The notes under the pieces were generated by a model. That model searched no databases, had not been told where the DNA came from, and worked only from the letters and a program-made list of their open reading frames with translations. A program made the translations under genes and the position numbers. 64,000 nucleotides of DNA, from assembly GCF_039535785.1 (NCBI RefSeq), contig NZ_BAAAXV010000001.1, forward strand, positions 3,100,001 to 3,164,000, written 5' to 3'. This DNA comes from Nonomuraea helvata. GTDB lineage: Bacteria; Actinomycetota; Actinomycetes; Streptosporangiales; Streptosporangiaceae. This document shows positions 27,898 to 36,591 of the stretch, piece after piece. The stretch's first letter is position 1. Every line of letters starts with the position of its first letter.

Positions 27898-28959
27898 TCA
27901 GCTCTTGGACGCCCTGCGGGAGCGCGCGGCGGCCGCGAGGACGTCGAGCAGGCGCTCCGTCTCGTCCCAGCCGACGCAGGAGTCGGTGATGCTCTGCCCG
28001 TACGTCAGGCCCTCGCGGGGGCCGGGCTCCTGCCGGCCGGGGACGATGAAGCTCTCCACCATCAGACCGGCGATCCCTTCCTCGCCCTCCGCGATGCGGG
28101 CGGCGAGCTCCCTGACCACGGCCGCCTGACGTACGTGGTCCTTGCCGCTGTTGCCGTGGCTGGCGTCCACGATCAGACGCTCCGGCCGCTGGGCCTTCCG
28201 CAGCAGCGCGAGGGCGTCGCCCACGGAGTCCACGTCGTAATTGGGGCCGCCACGGCCGCCGCGGAGAATGATGTGGCAGTCCGGATTGCCCTTCGTGCTC
28301 ACCACCGCGGCCCGCCCCTCGTCGTCGATGCCGAAGAAGACCTGCGGGTGGGCGGCGGCGTGCACGCCGTCGATGGCCACCTGCACGTCGCCGTCCGTGG
28401 CGTTCTTGAAGCCGACGGGCATGGACAGGCCGGAGGTGAGCTGCCGGTGTACCTGGCTCTCGGGTGTACGCGCGCCGATCGCCCCCCACGTGACGGCGTC
28501 GGCGATGTACTGCGGGCTGGTGGGCTCCAGGAACTCGCAGCCGACGGGCAGTCCCGTGCCGAGCACGTCGAGGAGCACGGTGCGGGCGAGGTGCAGACCT
28601 CGTCGCACGTCATGGCCGCCGTCGATGTCCGGGTCGTTGATCAGCCCTTTCCAGCCGATGGTCGTCCGCGGCTTCTCGAAGTAGACGCGCATGACCACGC
28701 ACAGGGCATCCTCCATGCCGCGGGTGGCCGCGGCCAGACGGCGGGCGTAGTCAAGTGCCGCCTCCGGGTCGTGTACGGAGCACGGTCCGATGACGAGCAG
28801 CAGCCGATCGTCGTCACCGGCGAGAATGTCGCGGACGGCACGACGGCTCGCCGCGACGAACTCCTCTTTCTCCTCCCCCAACGGGAGTTCCGCGCGAAGC
28901 TCCGCGGGTGCGGACAGGGCTTCGAACGAGGTGATGCGTAGATCCCTGGTCACAGTCAT
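27898..28959 (-). CDS. aroF: 3-deoxy-7-phosphoheptulonate (DAHP) synthase, class I
   Basis: A 353-aa enzyme that condenses phosphoenolpyruvate with erythrose 4-phosphate, the first step of the shikimate pathway. Motifs of class I (AroF/G/H) enzymes: VIGPCSVHDPEAAL, VYFEKPRTTIGWKGLI, GARTPESQVHRQL and DASHGNSGK. The start at 28959 (MTVTRDLRI) is taken because the longer frame runs into the leader structure. It is monocistronic and preceded by a 200-nt leader with a short peptide and terminator hairpin. Confidence 0.92.
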   Translation of the reverse strand: MTVTRDLRITSFEALSAPAELRAELPLGEEKEEFVAASRRAVRDILAGDDDRLLLVIGPCSVHDPEAALDYARRLAAATRGMEDALCVVMRVYFEKPRTTIGWKGLINDPDIDGGHDVRRGLHLARTVLLDVLGTGLPVGCEFLEPTSPQYIADAVTWGAIGARTPESQVHRQLTSGLSMPVGFKNATDGDVQVAIDGVHAAAHPQVFFGIDDEGRAAVVSTKGNPDCHIILRGGRGGPNYDVDSVGDALALLRKAQRPERLIVDASHGNSGKDHVRQAAVVRELAARIAEGEEGIAGLMVESFIVPGRQEPGPREGLTYGQSITDSCVGWDETERLLDVLAAAARSRRASKS

Positions 28960-29013
28960 GAGGTGGGCCTGCTCTCTAGCGCTCGGGCGGCGATACGGCC
29001 CACGCCCGAAGGT

Positions 29014-29121
29014 CCGGAGCCGACCGCCTAAATGACGAAAAGGCAGGAGACGAGTCTCTCTGCCTTTGGCTCCGGATGAACAGTTGATCAGCGCATGTGA
29101 TCCTGGGCCCCACCCGGAGCC
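29014..29121 (-). promoter_or_regulatory. Candidate transcription attenuator in the aroF leader
   Basis: On the minus strand three 8-nt segments compete: GGCTCCGG inside the leader peptide gene (29114-29121), CCGGAGCC just past it (29068-29075), and GGCTCCGG again downstream (29014-29021). The middle copy can pair with either. Between the second and third lies a hairpin (29038-29067): AAAGGCAG pairs with CTGCCTTT, an inner GAGAC/GTCTC extends it, and a run of four T follows. Confidence 0.7.
29038..29067 (-). terminator. Intrinsic terminator hairpin within the aroF leader
   Basis: Stem AAAGGCAG/CTGCCTTT with an inner GAGAC/GTCTC stem and a TTTT tract on the minus strand, 79 nt before the aroF ATG. 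It is one of few U-tract hairpins in this GC-rich window. Confidence 0.75.
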
Positions 29122-29156
29122 TGCACATAGCGCGAAAATCGACTGATCAGCGGCAT
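29088..29156 (-). CDS. Putative aroF leader peptide (22 aa)
   Basis: A 22-codon reading frame, beginning MPLISRFSRYVQAP and ending DHMR, starts 7 nt after a TACGGT -10 box, so its mRNA may be nearly leaderless. It contains one Phe (residue 7) and one Tyr (residue 10) and stops just before the competing stem and terminator. In Corynebacterium glutamicum a leader peptide with aromatic codons controls aroF by ribosome-mediated attenuation; this has the same layout but is too short to prove homology. Confidence 0.6.
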   Translation of the reverse strand: MPLISRFSRYVQAPGGAQDHMR

Positions 29157-29163
29157 GTTGTGA

Positions 29164-29193
29164 ACCGTACCAGCCGAGACGACCACGACTCAA
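29164..29193 (-). promoter_or_regulatory. aroF promoter
   Basis: On the minus strand TTGAGT (29188-29193) and TACGGT (29164-29169) are separated by 18 bp, a good match to a vegetative actinomycete promoter. The expected start site is at or within a few bases of the leader ATG at 29156. Confidence 0.65.
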
Positions 29194-29280
29194 GTCGGCC
29201 GCCAGGACATCGACCCTTCCGCAACCCCTCACTCCCCGTTTGCCGGCGGTTACTGGGGCGGTGGCTAAGGTTCGTGACCT

Positions 29281-30276
29281 GTGAAAAGCGCAGCCGTCAC
29301 CGCGGAGCCCGTCACCGTCAGGGACCCGTTCTTCGACAACGCCAAATACCTGGCGATCCTGCTGGTCGTGTGCGGTCACCTCATCGAGGACCAGCGGGAC
29401 GCGGCCGTCCCGCACGCGCTCTACTTCTACGTCTACGTCTTCCACATGCCGCTGTTCATCGTGCTGAGCGGCTACCTGTCGCGCCGGTTCACGTTCTCGG
29501 CGGGGAAGGCGCGCAAGCTCATCTCGACGCTGGCGGTGCCGTACCTGATCTTCGAGTTCGCGTACTCGCTGCCCCGGCTGATCCTGTACGGGAAGTTCGA
29601 GCTGAGCCTGCTGGACCCGTACTACCTGACCTGGTTCCTGCTCTCGCTGTTCCTGTGGCGGCTGTCGACGCCGGTGTGGCAGCAGCTCAGGTGGCCGCTG
29701 GCGATCGCGGTCGCGCTGTCGCTGCTGACCGGGACGAGCGCGCTGCCCGACGAGCTGGCCATGAACCGGACGTTCGGCCTGCTGCCCTTCTACGTGCTGG
29801 GGCTGATGCTCAAGCCGGAGCACTTCGCGTGGCTGCGCAGACCGTCCATGCGGCTGACCGGGGCGTGCGTGCTCGGCCTGGGGCTGGCGGCGGCGCTGCT
29901 CGTGCACGACCGGGTGCCGACGGAGTGGATCAGGTGGCGCCTGCCCAACTCGGCGCTGCACGTGGACGACCTGACCGGCACGGCCGTCCGGCTGGGGCTG
30001 CTGGTGGCCGGGGCGGTGCTGGTGGCGGCGTTCCTCGCGGTGACGCCGGCGCGGCGCACGTGGTTCAGCGGGCCGGGCGCGGCCACCATGTACGCGTACC
30101 TGCTCCACGGTTTCGTGGTCAAGGTCGCCGAGCGGTTCGAGCTCGGCGTCCCGCTGTCGATCCTGCTCGGCGTGGCCGCCGCCACGCTGCTCTGCACCCC
30201 GCCGGTTCGCCGGATCTTCCACTGGGCGGTCGAGCCGCGCATGTCCTGGGCCTTCACCCCGCTCCGCCGACCATGA
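29281..30276 (+). CDS. Membrane acyltransferase (acyltransferase 3 family)
   Basis: A 331-aa integral membrane protein with about ten hydrophobic segments. The N-terminus has the family pattern FFDNAKYLAILLVVCGHLIE, with the catalytic-type His in CGHL, then VFHMPLFIVLSGYLSRR. Such enzymes O-acylate extracellular sugars, glycans or antibiotics. GTG start, divergent from aroF. The acceptor is unknown. Confidence 0.8.
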   Translation: MKSAAVTAEPVTVRDPFFDNAKYLAILLVVCGHLIEDQRDAAVPHALYFYVYVFHMPLFIVLSGYLSRRFTFSAGKARKLISTLAVPYLIFEFAYSLPRLILYGKFELSLLDPYYLTWFLLSLFLWRLSTPVWQQLRWPLAIAVALSLLTGTSALPDELAMNRTFGLLPFYVLGLMLKPEHFAWLRRPSMRLTGACVLGLGLAAALLVHDRVPTEWIRWRLPNSALHVDDLTGTAVRLGLLVAGAVLVAAFLAVTPARRTWFSGPGAATMYAYLLHGFVVKVAERFELGVPLSILLGVAAATLLCTPPVRRIFHWAVEPRMSWAFTPLRRP

Positions 30277-30289
30277 CACGGTGTCGGGT

Positions 30290-31513
30290 ATGGCCATCGA
30301 CTTCACCCTCGCTCCCGAGCACGAGGAGATCCGCCGGCGGGTCCGCACCTTCATCCAGGACACCGTCATCCCCGCCGTGGAGGAGGTGAAGGAGGCCGGC
30401 CGGGACGCGTACCTCCGGACCATCTTCCAGCTCCGGGCCCAGGCCAAGGCGGAAGGGCTGTGGCTGCCCCACATGCCGAAGGAGTGGGGCGGCATGGGGC
30501 TGGGCCACGTGGAGCTGGCCATGGTGCAGTCCGAGGCGGCCAAGACCCGCATCGGCCCGTGGGTCCTGAACTGCATGGCGCCCGACGAGGGCAACACGCA
30601 CACGCTCCTGCACTGGGCGACGGACGAGCAGAAGGAGAAGTACCTCCGCCCTCTCCTGGAGGGAACGCAGATGTCCTGCTTCGCCATGACCGAGCCGGAG
30701 GTGGCGGGCTCCGATCCGACCCTGATCCGGACCTCGGCCGTGCGCGACGGCGACGAATGGCTCGTCAACGGCCACAAATGGTTCATCTCCAATGCACGCC
30801 GGGCCAACTTCGCCATCCTCATCGCCCGTACGGAGGATGACGTGCCGGAGGGCTCGCGCGGCGCCAACACCGCCTTCCTCGTGGACCTGCCCCAGCCGGG
30901 CTGGAACGACGTACGCGAGGTGGAGACGATGCACGGCTCCACGGGCCACAGCGAGATCGTCATCGAGGACCTGCGCCTGCCCGACAGCCAGATCCTCGGC
31001 GGGCGCGGCAACGGCCACCGCCTCGGCCAGTATCGCCTCGGGCCGGCCCGGCTCGCCCACTGCATGCGGTGGATCTCCGAGGCGGAGACGGCCCTGGACA
31101 TGATGGTCGACCGGGCGCTCAACCGCTACAGCCACGGCTCACTGCTGGCCGAGAAGCAGGGCATCCAGTGGATGATCGCCGACTCGGCCATGGAGCTGTA
31201 CCAGTGCAAGCTGATGGTCCTCCACGCCGCCTCCAAGATCGACAAGGGCGAGGACTTCCGCACGGAGGTGTCGATGGCCAAGCACTTCGTCGCGGGCAGC
31301 CTCAACCGGATCGTGGACCGCGCGATCCAGGTGCACGGGGCGCTCGGCTACTCGACGGACACGCCGCTCGCGCACATGTTCCAGCACGCCCGCTGGGCGC
31401 GCTTCGCCGACGGCGCCGACGAGATCCACCAGATGCGCATCGCCGAACGCACGATAGCCGCCTACCAGGCGACCGGCTCGACCAGCTCGGCCACCGGCGG
31501 CCTCCCCCTGTGA
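30290..31513 (+). CDS. Acyl-CoA dehydrogenase family protein
   Basis: A 407-aa flavoprotein: FAMTEPEVAGSDPT (FAD/substrate loop), WFISNARRANF, and C-terminal IQVHGALGYSTDTPLAHMFQHARWARFADGADE, matching the larger ACAD10/11-like dehydrogenases. The ATG at 30290 is preferred over GTG 30281 for family N-terminus. It is probably a fatty-acyl or branched acyl-CoA dehydrogenase. A TetR gene lies just downstream on the other strand. Confidence 0.85.
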   Translation: MAIDFTLAPEHEEIRRRVRTFIQDTVIPAVEEVKEAGRDAYLRTIFQLRAQAKAEGLWLPHMPKEWGGMGLGHVELAMVQSEAAKTRIGPWVLNCMAPDEGNTHTLLHWATDEQKEKYLRPLLEGTQMSCFAMTEPEVAGSDPTLIRTSAVRDGDEWLVNGHKWFISNARRANFAILIARTEDDVPEGSRGANTAFLVDLPQPGWNDVREVETMHGSTGHSEIVIEDLRLPDSQILGGRGNGHRLGQYRLGPARLAHCMRWISEAETALDMMVDRALNRYSHGSLLAEKQGIQWMIADSAMELYQCKLMVLHAASKIDKGEDFRTEVSMAKHFVAGSLNRIVDRAIQVHGALGYSTDTPLAHMFQHARWARFADGADEIHQMRIAERTIAAYQATGSTSSATGGLPL

Positions 31514-31628
31514 ACTCGGCTGCGGCGGGGGGCGGCCGGTACCTCGCTGCTCCGCTCCCACGCCAGGCCAGAGGCGGCTACGGCGGACTGGGACCAAGAA
31601 CCACGGGAGCCTCTGCCCGACGACATAT

Positions 31629-32307
31629 TTACACCATAGAGGGGCCTCGCCCCGTAAAGGAGGGCCGATCGAGATCCGACTGGTCCCTCAACTGGGCGGC
31701 GAACATCGGCTCCAGGGCGTTCAGCATGAGCGTCCTGGCTCGCTCCGTTCCGCCGGCGATCCTGCCCGCCATCGCCAGTGACACGCAGCCGTGCAGGAAT
31801 GCCCAGATCGTGTCGACCGCACCGGGAGGATCGGCCAGCTCGGCCCCCCCGCGTCTGCGCGATGTCCTGCAACGCGCCGCGGAAGACGCGGAAGGCGTTC
31901 CTGGCCTCCAGCGGCGTCTCAGCCGTGCCGAACGGCACCCCGTCCATGCCGTTCATCGCCTGGTAGAGCTCCGGCGAGGCGAACGCGAACGCCCAGTACG
32001 CCTCGGCCATCGCGACCAGCCGCCCCTCAGGGGCGCCCTCCGCCGCCAGGCTCAGCCGCTCGGACAGCTCGGCGAAGCCGAGCGTCATCAGCTCGACGAG
32101 CAGATCCTCCTTGCTGGAGAAGTGCTGGTAGAGGATCGGCGCGCTGTATTCGAGCTTGCCGGCGATGCGGCGGATCGTGACCGCGTTCCAGCCCTCTTCG
32201 GAGGCGATGACCCGGGCCGCCTCCAGCAGCCGGACGCGCATCTCCTGCCGCTCCCGCTCGCGCCGCTTCTTGCTGGCGCTCGGCTCGGGCTGGGCCTTCG
32301 TCGTCAC
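31629..32307 (-). pseudogene. TetR-family regulator with a frameshift in a G7 tract
   Basis: The N-terminal TetR domain is intact (VRLLEAARVIASEEGWNAVTIRRIAGKLEYSAPILYQHF) from a GTG at 32307 preceded by GAGAGGA. After about residue 153 the frame turns to arginine-rich nonsense. Removing one G from the seven at 31844-31850 restores a normal TetR C-terminus (AELADPPGAVDTIWAFLHG, then ALEPMFAAQL) ending in TAA at 31629-31631. It is either a true inactivating or phase-type slippage, or an assembly error in a homopolymer. Confidence 0.8.
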
Positions 32308-32394
32308 GATGCGTCCTCTCTCTTGACGCCGACATCCTATCGCCGGTCTAATTCCTAACATTGATAGATTTATGAACGACGTTAGGAGCGCATC

Positions 32395-33285
32395 GTGATC
32401 GTCGTGTTCGGCGGGACAGGCAGGGTCGGGCGTCAGATCGTGGAGGCACTCCGCCAGGAGGGAAAGGCGGTGCGCGTCGTCACCCGCGATCCCACCTCGG
32501 CGCACACGGTCCAGGGCGTCGAGGTTGTCGAAGGCGACGTCCACGACCGGCGCACGCTGGTCCGGGCCGCGGTCGGGGCGCGGGCGATCGTCTGCACCGT
32601 CCAGGGCGGCGACGGCAAAGGGAAGAACGGCCCCAAGGGCATCGAGGGCGCGGGGATCCCGAGCCTCATCGGCGTCGCGCGTGACACCGGGATCGAGAAC
32701 TTCGTCTACGTCTCCTCCGCCAGCGCCCGCGCCGACAGCCCCGTGGAGTTCTTCCGGCTCAAGTTCGAGGTCGAGCGGGCACTGCGCACCAGCGGCCTGC
32801 CGTACTCGATCCTCCGGCCCACCCACCTGATGGACACCTGGGTGGAGCTGCTCGCCGAGTCGATCGGCAAGAAGGGCAAGGCCACCATATTCGGCTCAGG
32901 CGCCGGCCCCGTCTCATGGGTGGCCGGCAGGGACGTCGCCCGGGTCGCGGCCGCGCTCGCCGTCCGCCCCGGCGAGGGCTGGTCCGCCGACCTCGGCGGC
33001 CCAGAGCCGCTGACGCTCAGGCAGGTCAACGCGCTCATCGCGGCCTCGCTGGGCCTGCCGATCAAGGGCGAGAACAGGATGCCGGTCGGGATGCTCCGGG
33101 CGATGAGCCCCCTGACCAGGCCGTTCAACGAGGTACTCGCGCGGCGGATGCAGATGGGGGCGCTGCTGGACACCCAGCCGCAGATCGTCGACTCCGGCGC
33201 GGTCTGGGCCCGGTTCGGCGAGCCGCTGTCCCTGCCGGCCTGGCTGGAGATCAACCGCTCGAGCACCGGGGCGGCCGCGGCTTAG
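32395..33285 (+). CDS. NAD(P)H-binding SDR-like (NmrA-type) protein
   Basis: A 296-aa atypical SDR: VVFGGTGRVGRQIVEAL cofactor motif and VYVSSASARADSP core, with no YxxxK pair, as in NmrA-like proteins. GTG start after TTAGGAG. It is divergent from the frameshifted TetR gene and is the most likely target of that regulator. Confidence 0.8.
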   Translation: MIVVFGGTGRVGRQIVEALRQEGKAVRVVTRDPTSAHTVQGVEVVEGDVHDRRTLVRAAVGARAIVCTVQGGDGKGKNGPKGIEGAGIPSLIGVARDTGIENFVYVSSASARADSPVEFFRLKFEVERALRTSGLPYSILRPTHLMDTWVELLAESIGKKGKATIFGSGAGPVSWVAGRDVARVAAALAVRPGEGWSADLGGPEPLTLRQVNALIAASLGLPIKGENRMPVGMLRAMSPLTRPFNEVLARRMQMGALLDTQPQIVDSGAVWARFGEPLSLPAWLEINRSSTGAAAA

Positions 33286-33950
33286 GCGACGTCGAGCAGG
33301 ATCTCCAGCAGCTCCTGAGGAGCGTCGCGCATGAGGTTGTGCGCGCTGTCCACAGCGTGTGTGGTCCATGCAGGATCCTGACGCAGCCGCTCGTAGACGG
33401 GGGTGAACGGCGACTCGCCGTCCCATCCGGCCGCGTACACGTAGTCTCTGCGGCGGATGTGCGCGAGGTCGCCGGTGAGCCGGAGTGGCTGGAGCACCGA
33501 CGCGAGCGGGTGGGCCGTGGCCCGCGGGTCGAAGAACGGCATCGGCCGGGTCGCGTAACCGCTCTCCTCCACGTCCACGTACCACCGCCGCTCCTGCTCG
33601 GAGACCAGGCTCCAGCAGGAGTCGCCGTGCCCGGGCACCACGGCGTCCAGGTACACCAGGCCGCGCACCCGCTCGGGCGCGCGGTCGGCGGCTCCGGTGA
33701 TCACCATCCCGCCGTAGCTGTGGCCGATCAGAACGGCGTCCGTGATGTTCCCGGCCGCCAGCACTCCGATCACGTCCTGGATGTGCGTGTCGAGGTTCAC
33801 GCCGCCGTGGAGCAGGTGGCCGCGCTCGCCGACCCCGGTCAGCGTCAGCGGGTACGCACGGTGCCCGTGGCTTCGCAGCCGCTCGGCGAGCTCGTCGAAG
33901 CACCAGCCGCCATGACACATACCGGGGATCAGGACAAATGTCGTCACCAT
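33282..33950 (-). CDS. Alpha/beta-fold hydrolase
   Basis: A 222-aa hydrolase: FVLIPGMCHGGWCFDELAERL, nucleophile elbow IGHSYGGMV, acid region and C-terminal DSAHNLMRDAPQ with the catalytic His. This N-terminal pattern is typical of the salicylate-esterase/MenH-like group. Start MVTTFVLIPG at 33950 is chosen; an in-frame ATG at 33986 adds an unlikely extension. It converges on the NmrA-type gene with a 4-bp overlap. Confidence 0.8.
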   Translation of the reverse strand: MVTTFVLIPGMCHGGWCFDELAERLRSHGHRAYPLTLTGVGERGHLLHGGVNLDTHIQDVIGVLAAGNITDAVLIGHSYGGMVITGAADRAPERVRGLVYLDAVVPGHGDSCWSLVSEQERRWYVDVEESGYATRPMPFFDPRATAHPLASVLQPLRLTGDLAHIRRRDYVYAAGWDGESPFTPVYERLRQDPAWTTHAVDSAHNLMRDAPQELLEILLDVA

Positions 33951-34068
33951 CCGGATGCTAGCAGGGATCGAACCGATCGGTACCATCTGTGCTGATCCAG
34001 GACCGACTGCTGGCGCTTGACGTGTTCGGCGAGTGCTCAGTAGCTGCCGGCCAAGGGGGCAGGTTTCC

Positions 34069-35025
34069 CTAGGAGACCGTGAGTTTCGCGTGGTCGGTGT
34101 CGGGGAGCCAGTCGCGCTCGGGTGTGTAGTCCAGCCAGCGGCGGGTGCGGCCCGTTTCGGTGAAGCAGCGGAGCAGGGTGTCGAGGAACGGGTGGCGGTG
34201 CGATTCGCGCCAGGCCAGTGACCAGGCGTACAGCGGGGTCGGCTCGACGAGGGGGATCGAGCGCAGGCCCGAGTGGTCGGACAGCGGCGCGTCGGCAGGG
34301 AACAGCGTGAAGCACGAGGTGTCGGCGCGGATGTGCTGGACGAGGTGGTCCAAGCCCAGGTTGGGACCGTCCTGCCGCCGCGTGATCTGGAACTGGGTGG
34401 CGAAGCGGCGCAGGAAGTCCAGGCGGGTCAGCTCGGCCGGGCACCACAGGGTGCTGTCGCGTAGGTCGGCCGGGCGCAGTTCGTGGGCGCGGGCCAGCGG
34501 GTGGGACGTGCTGACTACCGCGTCGACGGGTTCCAGCCGCACCAGCCGCTGAGTGAGGCCCGCGTCGCGGCCGCCCGGCAGCGGGTGCACCCGGCCGAAG
34601 CCCAGGTCGGTGTCGCCGCGCAGCAGCGCCGCCGCGACCGATGGCCAGTCGCGTCCCGGGCCTGGTTCCAACCGCACCGTACCGAGCGCCTGCACCGCTT
34701 GGGCGACGGTGCGCATCGGCGCGTACAGGTGGCCCCACGTGTCGATCCGTACGGCCGGCCCGGTGCCCGTCACCGCCGTGACCGCGCGTTCCCCCGCCGC
34801 CAGCGCCTCACGCGCGGCCGGCAGGAACCGCTCGCCCGCCTCGGTCAGCCGGGTGCCGCCCTCGCGTTCGAACAGCCGGACCGCCAGCACCGTCTCCAGT
34901 CGCGCGATGCGCTTGGACAGTGCCTGCTGGCTGGTGTTCAGGTGTTCGGCGGCGCGCCCGAAGTGCAGCGTCTCGGCGGTCACGGCGAACGCTCGGACCA
35001 GGGCCAGGTCGAGATCCACGCCCAT
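34069..35025 (-). CDS. LysR-family transcriptional regulator
   Basis: A 318-aa regulator: N-terminal helix-turn-helix LVRAFAVTAETLHFGRAAEHLNTSQQALSKRIARLE, then a substrate-binding domain. An ATG two codons upstream (35031) is equally possible. It is divergent from the quinone-oxidoreductase-like gene and probably controls that gene and the SnoaL-like gene behind it. Confidence 0.85.
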   Translation of the reverse strand: MGVDLDLALVRAFAVTAETLHFGRAAEHLNTSQQALSKRIARLETVLAVRLFEREGGTRLTEAGERFLPAAREALAAGERAVTAVTGTGPAVRIDTWGHLYAPMRTVAQAVQALGTVRLEPGPGRDWPSVAAALLRGDTDLGFGRVHPLPGGRDAGLTQRLVRLEPVDAVVSTSHPLARAHELRPADLRDSTLWCPAELTRLDFLRRFATQFQITRRQDGPNLGLDHLVQHIRADTSCFTLFPADAPLSDHSGLRSIPLVEPTPLYAWSLAWRESHRHPFLDTLLRCFTETGRTRRWLDYTPERDWLPDTDHAKLTVS

Positions 35026-35133
35026 GACCATATGCGACAACCGTGCGTTGTCGGCTGAGCGGTCGCGTTGTTGGCCCGGCCACCGCCTCACCCGGTGAAG
35101 TGGTCGCAGACGCCACCGAGGGAGGTAACAACA

Positions 35134-36054
35134 ATGAAGGCACTCATCCCAACCGGGGATCCCGCCGAACCGGTCGTGCTCGCCGATGTCCCCGAGCCGA
35201 CGCCGCGCCCGGACGAGGTGCTGGTGAAGGTCGAAGCGTTCTCGATCAACCGGGGCGAGACGTTCAAGCTGGAGAATCCCGCGCCCGGTGACCGGCCCGG
35301 CAAGGACATCGCGGGGCTGGTGGTGCAGCCGGCCGCCGATGGCAGCGGGCCGGCCGGCATCACGCGGGTCGTCGGCCACCCCATGACGGGCGGCTGGGCG
35401 GAGTACGTCGCGGTGCCGACCGACGCGCTCGCGGAGCTGCCGGACACCGTCTCCGCGGCGCAGGGCGCGGCGCTGCCGCTGGCCGGGCTCACCGCGCTGC
35501 GGCTGCTGCGCACCGCCGGGGCCCTGCTGGGGCGGCGCGTACTGTTGACCGGCGCGTCGGGAGGTGTGGGGCACTATGTGACCGAGCTGGCCGCCGCGGC
35601 CGGGGCCGAGATCACCGCCGTGACCCGGGACGCCGAACGCGGGGCGCGGCTCAGCGAACTCGGCGCGGCCGAGATCGTCCATGACGTGGCCGACGCGCGC
35701 GGACCCTACGACATCGTGCTGGAGTCGACCGGCGGCCAGGCCCTGCCCCTCGCGCTGGCGCGGCTGGCCAGGCGCGGCACGCTCATCTGGTTCGGGCAGG
35801 CCGGCCGGACCCCGGCGACGCTCGACTTCTTCGACTTCTTCGCCGGGCCCGAGTCGGCCGTCATCCGCCACTTCCACTACCTCGACGCCGACACCGGCCT
35901 CGGCGACGACCTCGCGACGCTCGTCCGGCTGACCTCCCACGGCCGCCTGCACCCCGAGATCGGTCGTGTCGCCGACTGGGCCGACACCGCGACCACCCTC
36001 ACCGACCTGCGCGACCGCCGCATCCGAGGCAAGGCCGTCCTCACCCTCTCCTGA
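35134..36054 (+). CDS. Zinc-type alcohol dehydrogenase/quinone oxidoreductase family protein
   Basis: A 306-aa MDR protein: N-terminal GroES-like fold (MKALIPTGDPAEPVVLADVPEPTP), VLLTGASGGVGHYVTELA nucleotide motif, and no structural zinc cysteines, so it is of the quinone-reductase type. GGAGG lies 8 bp before the ATG. It heads a two-gene operon with a SnoaL-like protein. Confidence 0.85.
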   Translation: MKALIPTGDPAEPVVLADVPEPTPRPDEVLVKVEAFSINRGETFKLENPAPGDRPGKDIAGLVVQPAADGSGPAGITRVVGHPMTGGWAEYVAVPTDALAELPDTVSAAQGAALPLAGLTALRLLRTAGALLGRRVLLTGASGGVGHYVTELAAAAGAEITAVTRDAERGARLSELGAAEIVHDVADARGPYDIVLESTGGQALPLALARLARRGTLIWFGQAGRTPATLDFFDFFAGPESAVIRHFHYLDADTGLGDDLATLVRLTSHGRLHPEIGRVADWADTATTLTDLRDRRIRGKAVLTLS

Positions 36055-36100
36055 ACCGCCGCATCCCGGAACGACCGGAAACCACCGAAGGAGTACGACC

Positions 36101-36538
36101 ATGACCACCACCACCGACCCGCGGACCGTCGTCATCCGCTACATCGAGGCCGTCCGCGACGGCGACGCCGAGATCATCCACGACAGCTTCGCCGAGGACG
36201 CGACCTGGCACTACCCGGGCGACCTGCCCATCTCCAATGTGTGGCAGGGCCGCGACGCGATCATCAACGACTTCCTGGGCGGCATGGGACCGGTTCTGGT
36301 CCCCGGAACACTGGAGATCGAGCTGGTCAGCACGATCGCCGAGGGCGACCGCGTGGTCGCCGAATGGACGTCCAAGGCCAGGACCGTCTACGGCGGCACC
36401 TACGACAACCGCTGCATCGGCATCTACACCGTCCGCGACAGCCGCATCGCCTCTGTCATCGAGTACGCCGACACCCGGCACGTGGCCGCCGCCCTCTTCC
36501 CGGCCCACCACACCCCCCGGCCCACCGGTACCGAGTGA
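36101..36538 (+). CDS. SnoaL-like/nuclear transport factor 2 fold protein
   Basis: A 145-aa single-domain protein starting MTTTTDPRTVVIRYIEAVRDGDAEIIHDSFAEDATW, the usual N-terminus of NTF2-fold ketosteroid-isomerase-like proteins. GAAGGAG precedes the ATG. It follows the oxidoreductase by 46 bp and may bind or isomerise the same substrate. A large palindrome follows the stop directly. Confidence 0.8.
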   Translation: MTTTTDPRTVVIRYIEAVRDGDAEIIHDSFAEDATWHYPGDLPISNVWQGRDAIINDFLGGMGPVLVPGTLEIELVSTIAEGDRVVAEWTSKARTVYGGTYDNRCIGIYTVRDSRIASVIEYADTRHVAAALFPAHHTPRPTGTE

Positions 36539-36581
36539 GCCGCCCGGCGGGGTCCGGTCGGACCGGACCCCGCCGGGCGGC
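36539..36581. terminator. 43-nt near-perfect palindrome, bidirectional terminator
   Basis: Two 21-nt arms beginning gccgcccggcggggtccg are exact reverse complements around a single G. The palindrome begins one base after the SnoaL-like stop codon and ends 10 bp from the stop of the convergent sialidase-like gene. Confidence 0.85.
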
Positions 36582-36591
36582 GCACAAGGGC

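Noticed and set aside
28960-29160. T-box or amino-acid riboswitch before aroF
   Set aside because: No T-box antiterminator consensus or other known aptamer pattern was seen; a leader peptide with competing stems explains the layout better.
32354-32386. CCTAAC/GTTAGG inverted repeat as TetR operator
   Set aside because: The right arm is part of the ribosome-binding site of the NmrA-type gene and the arms are only 6 bp, so the match may be accidental.
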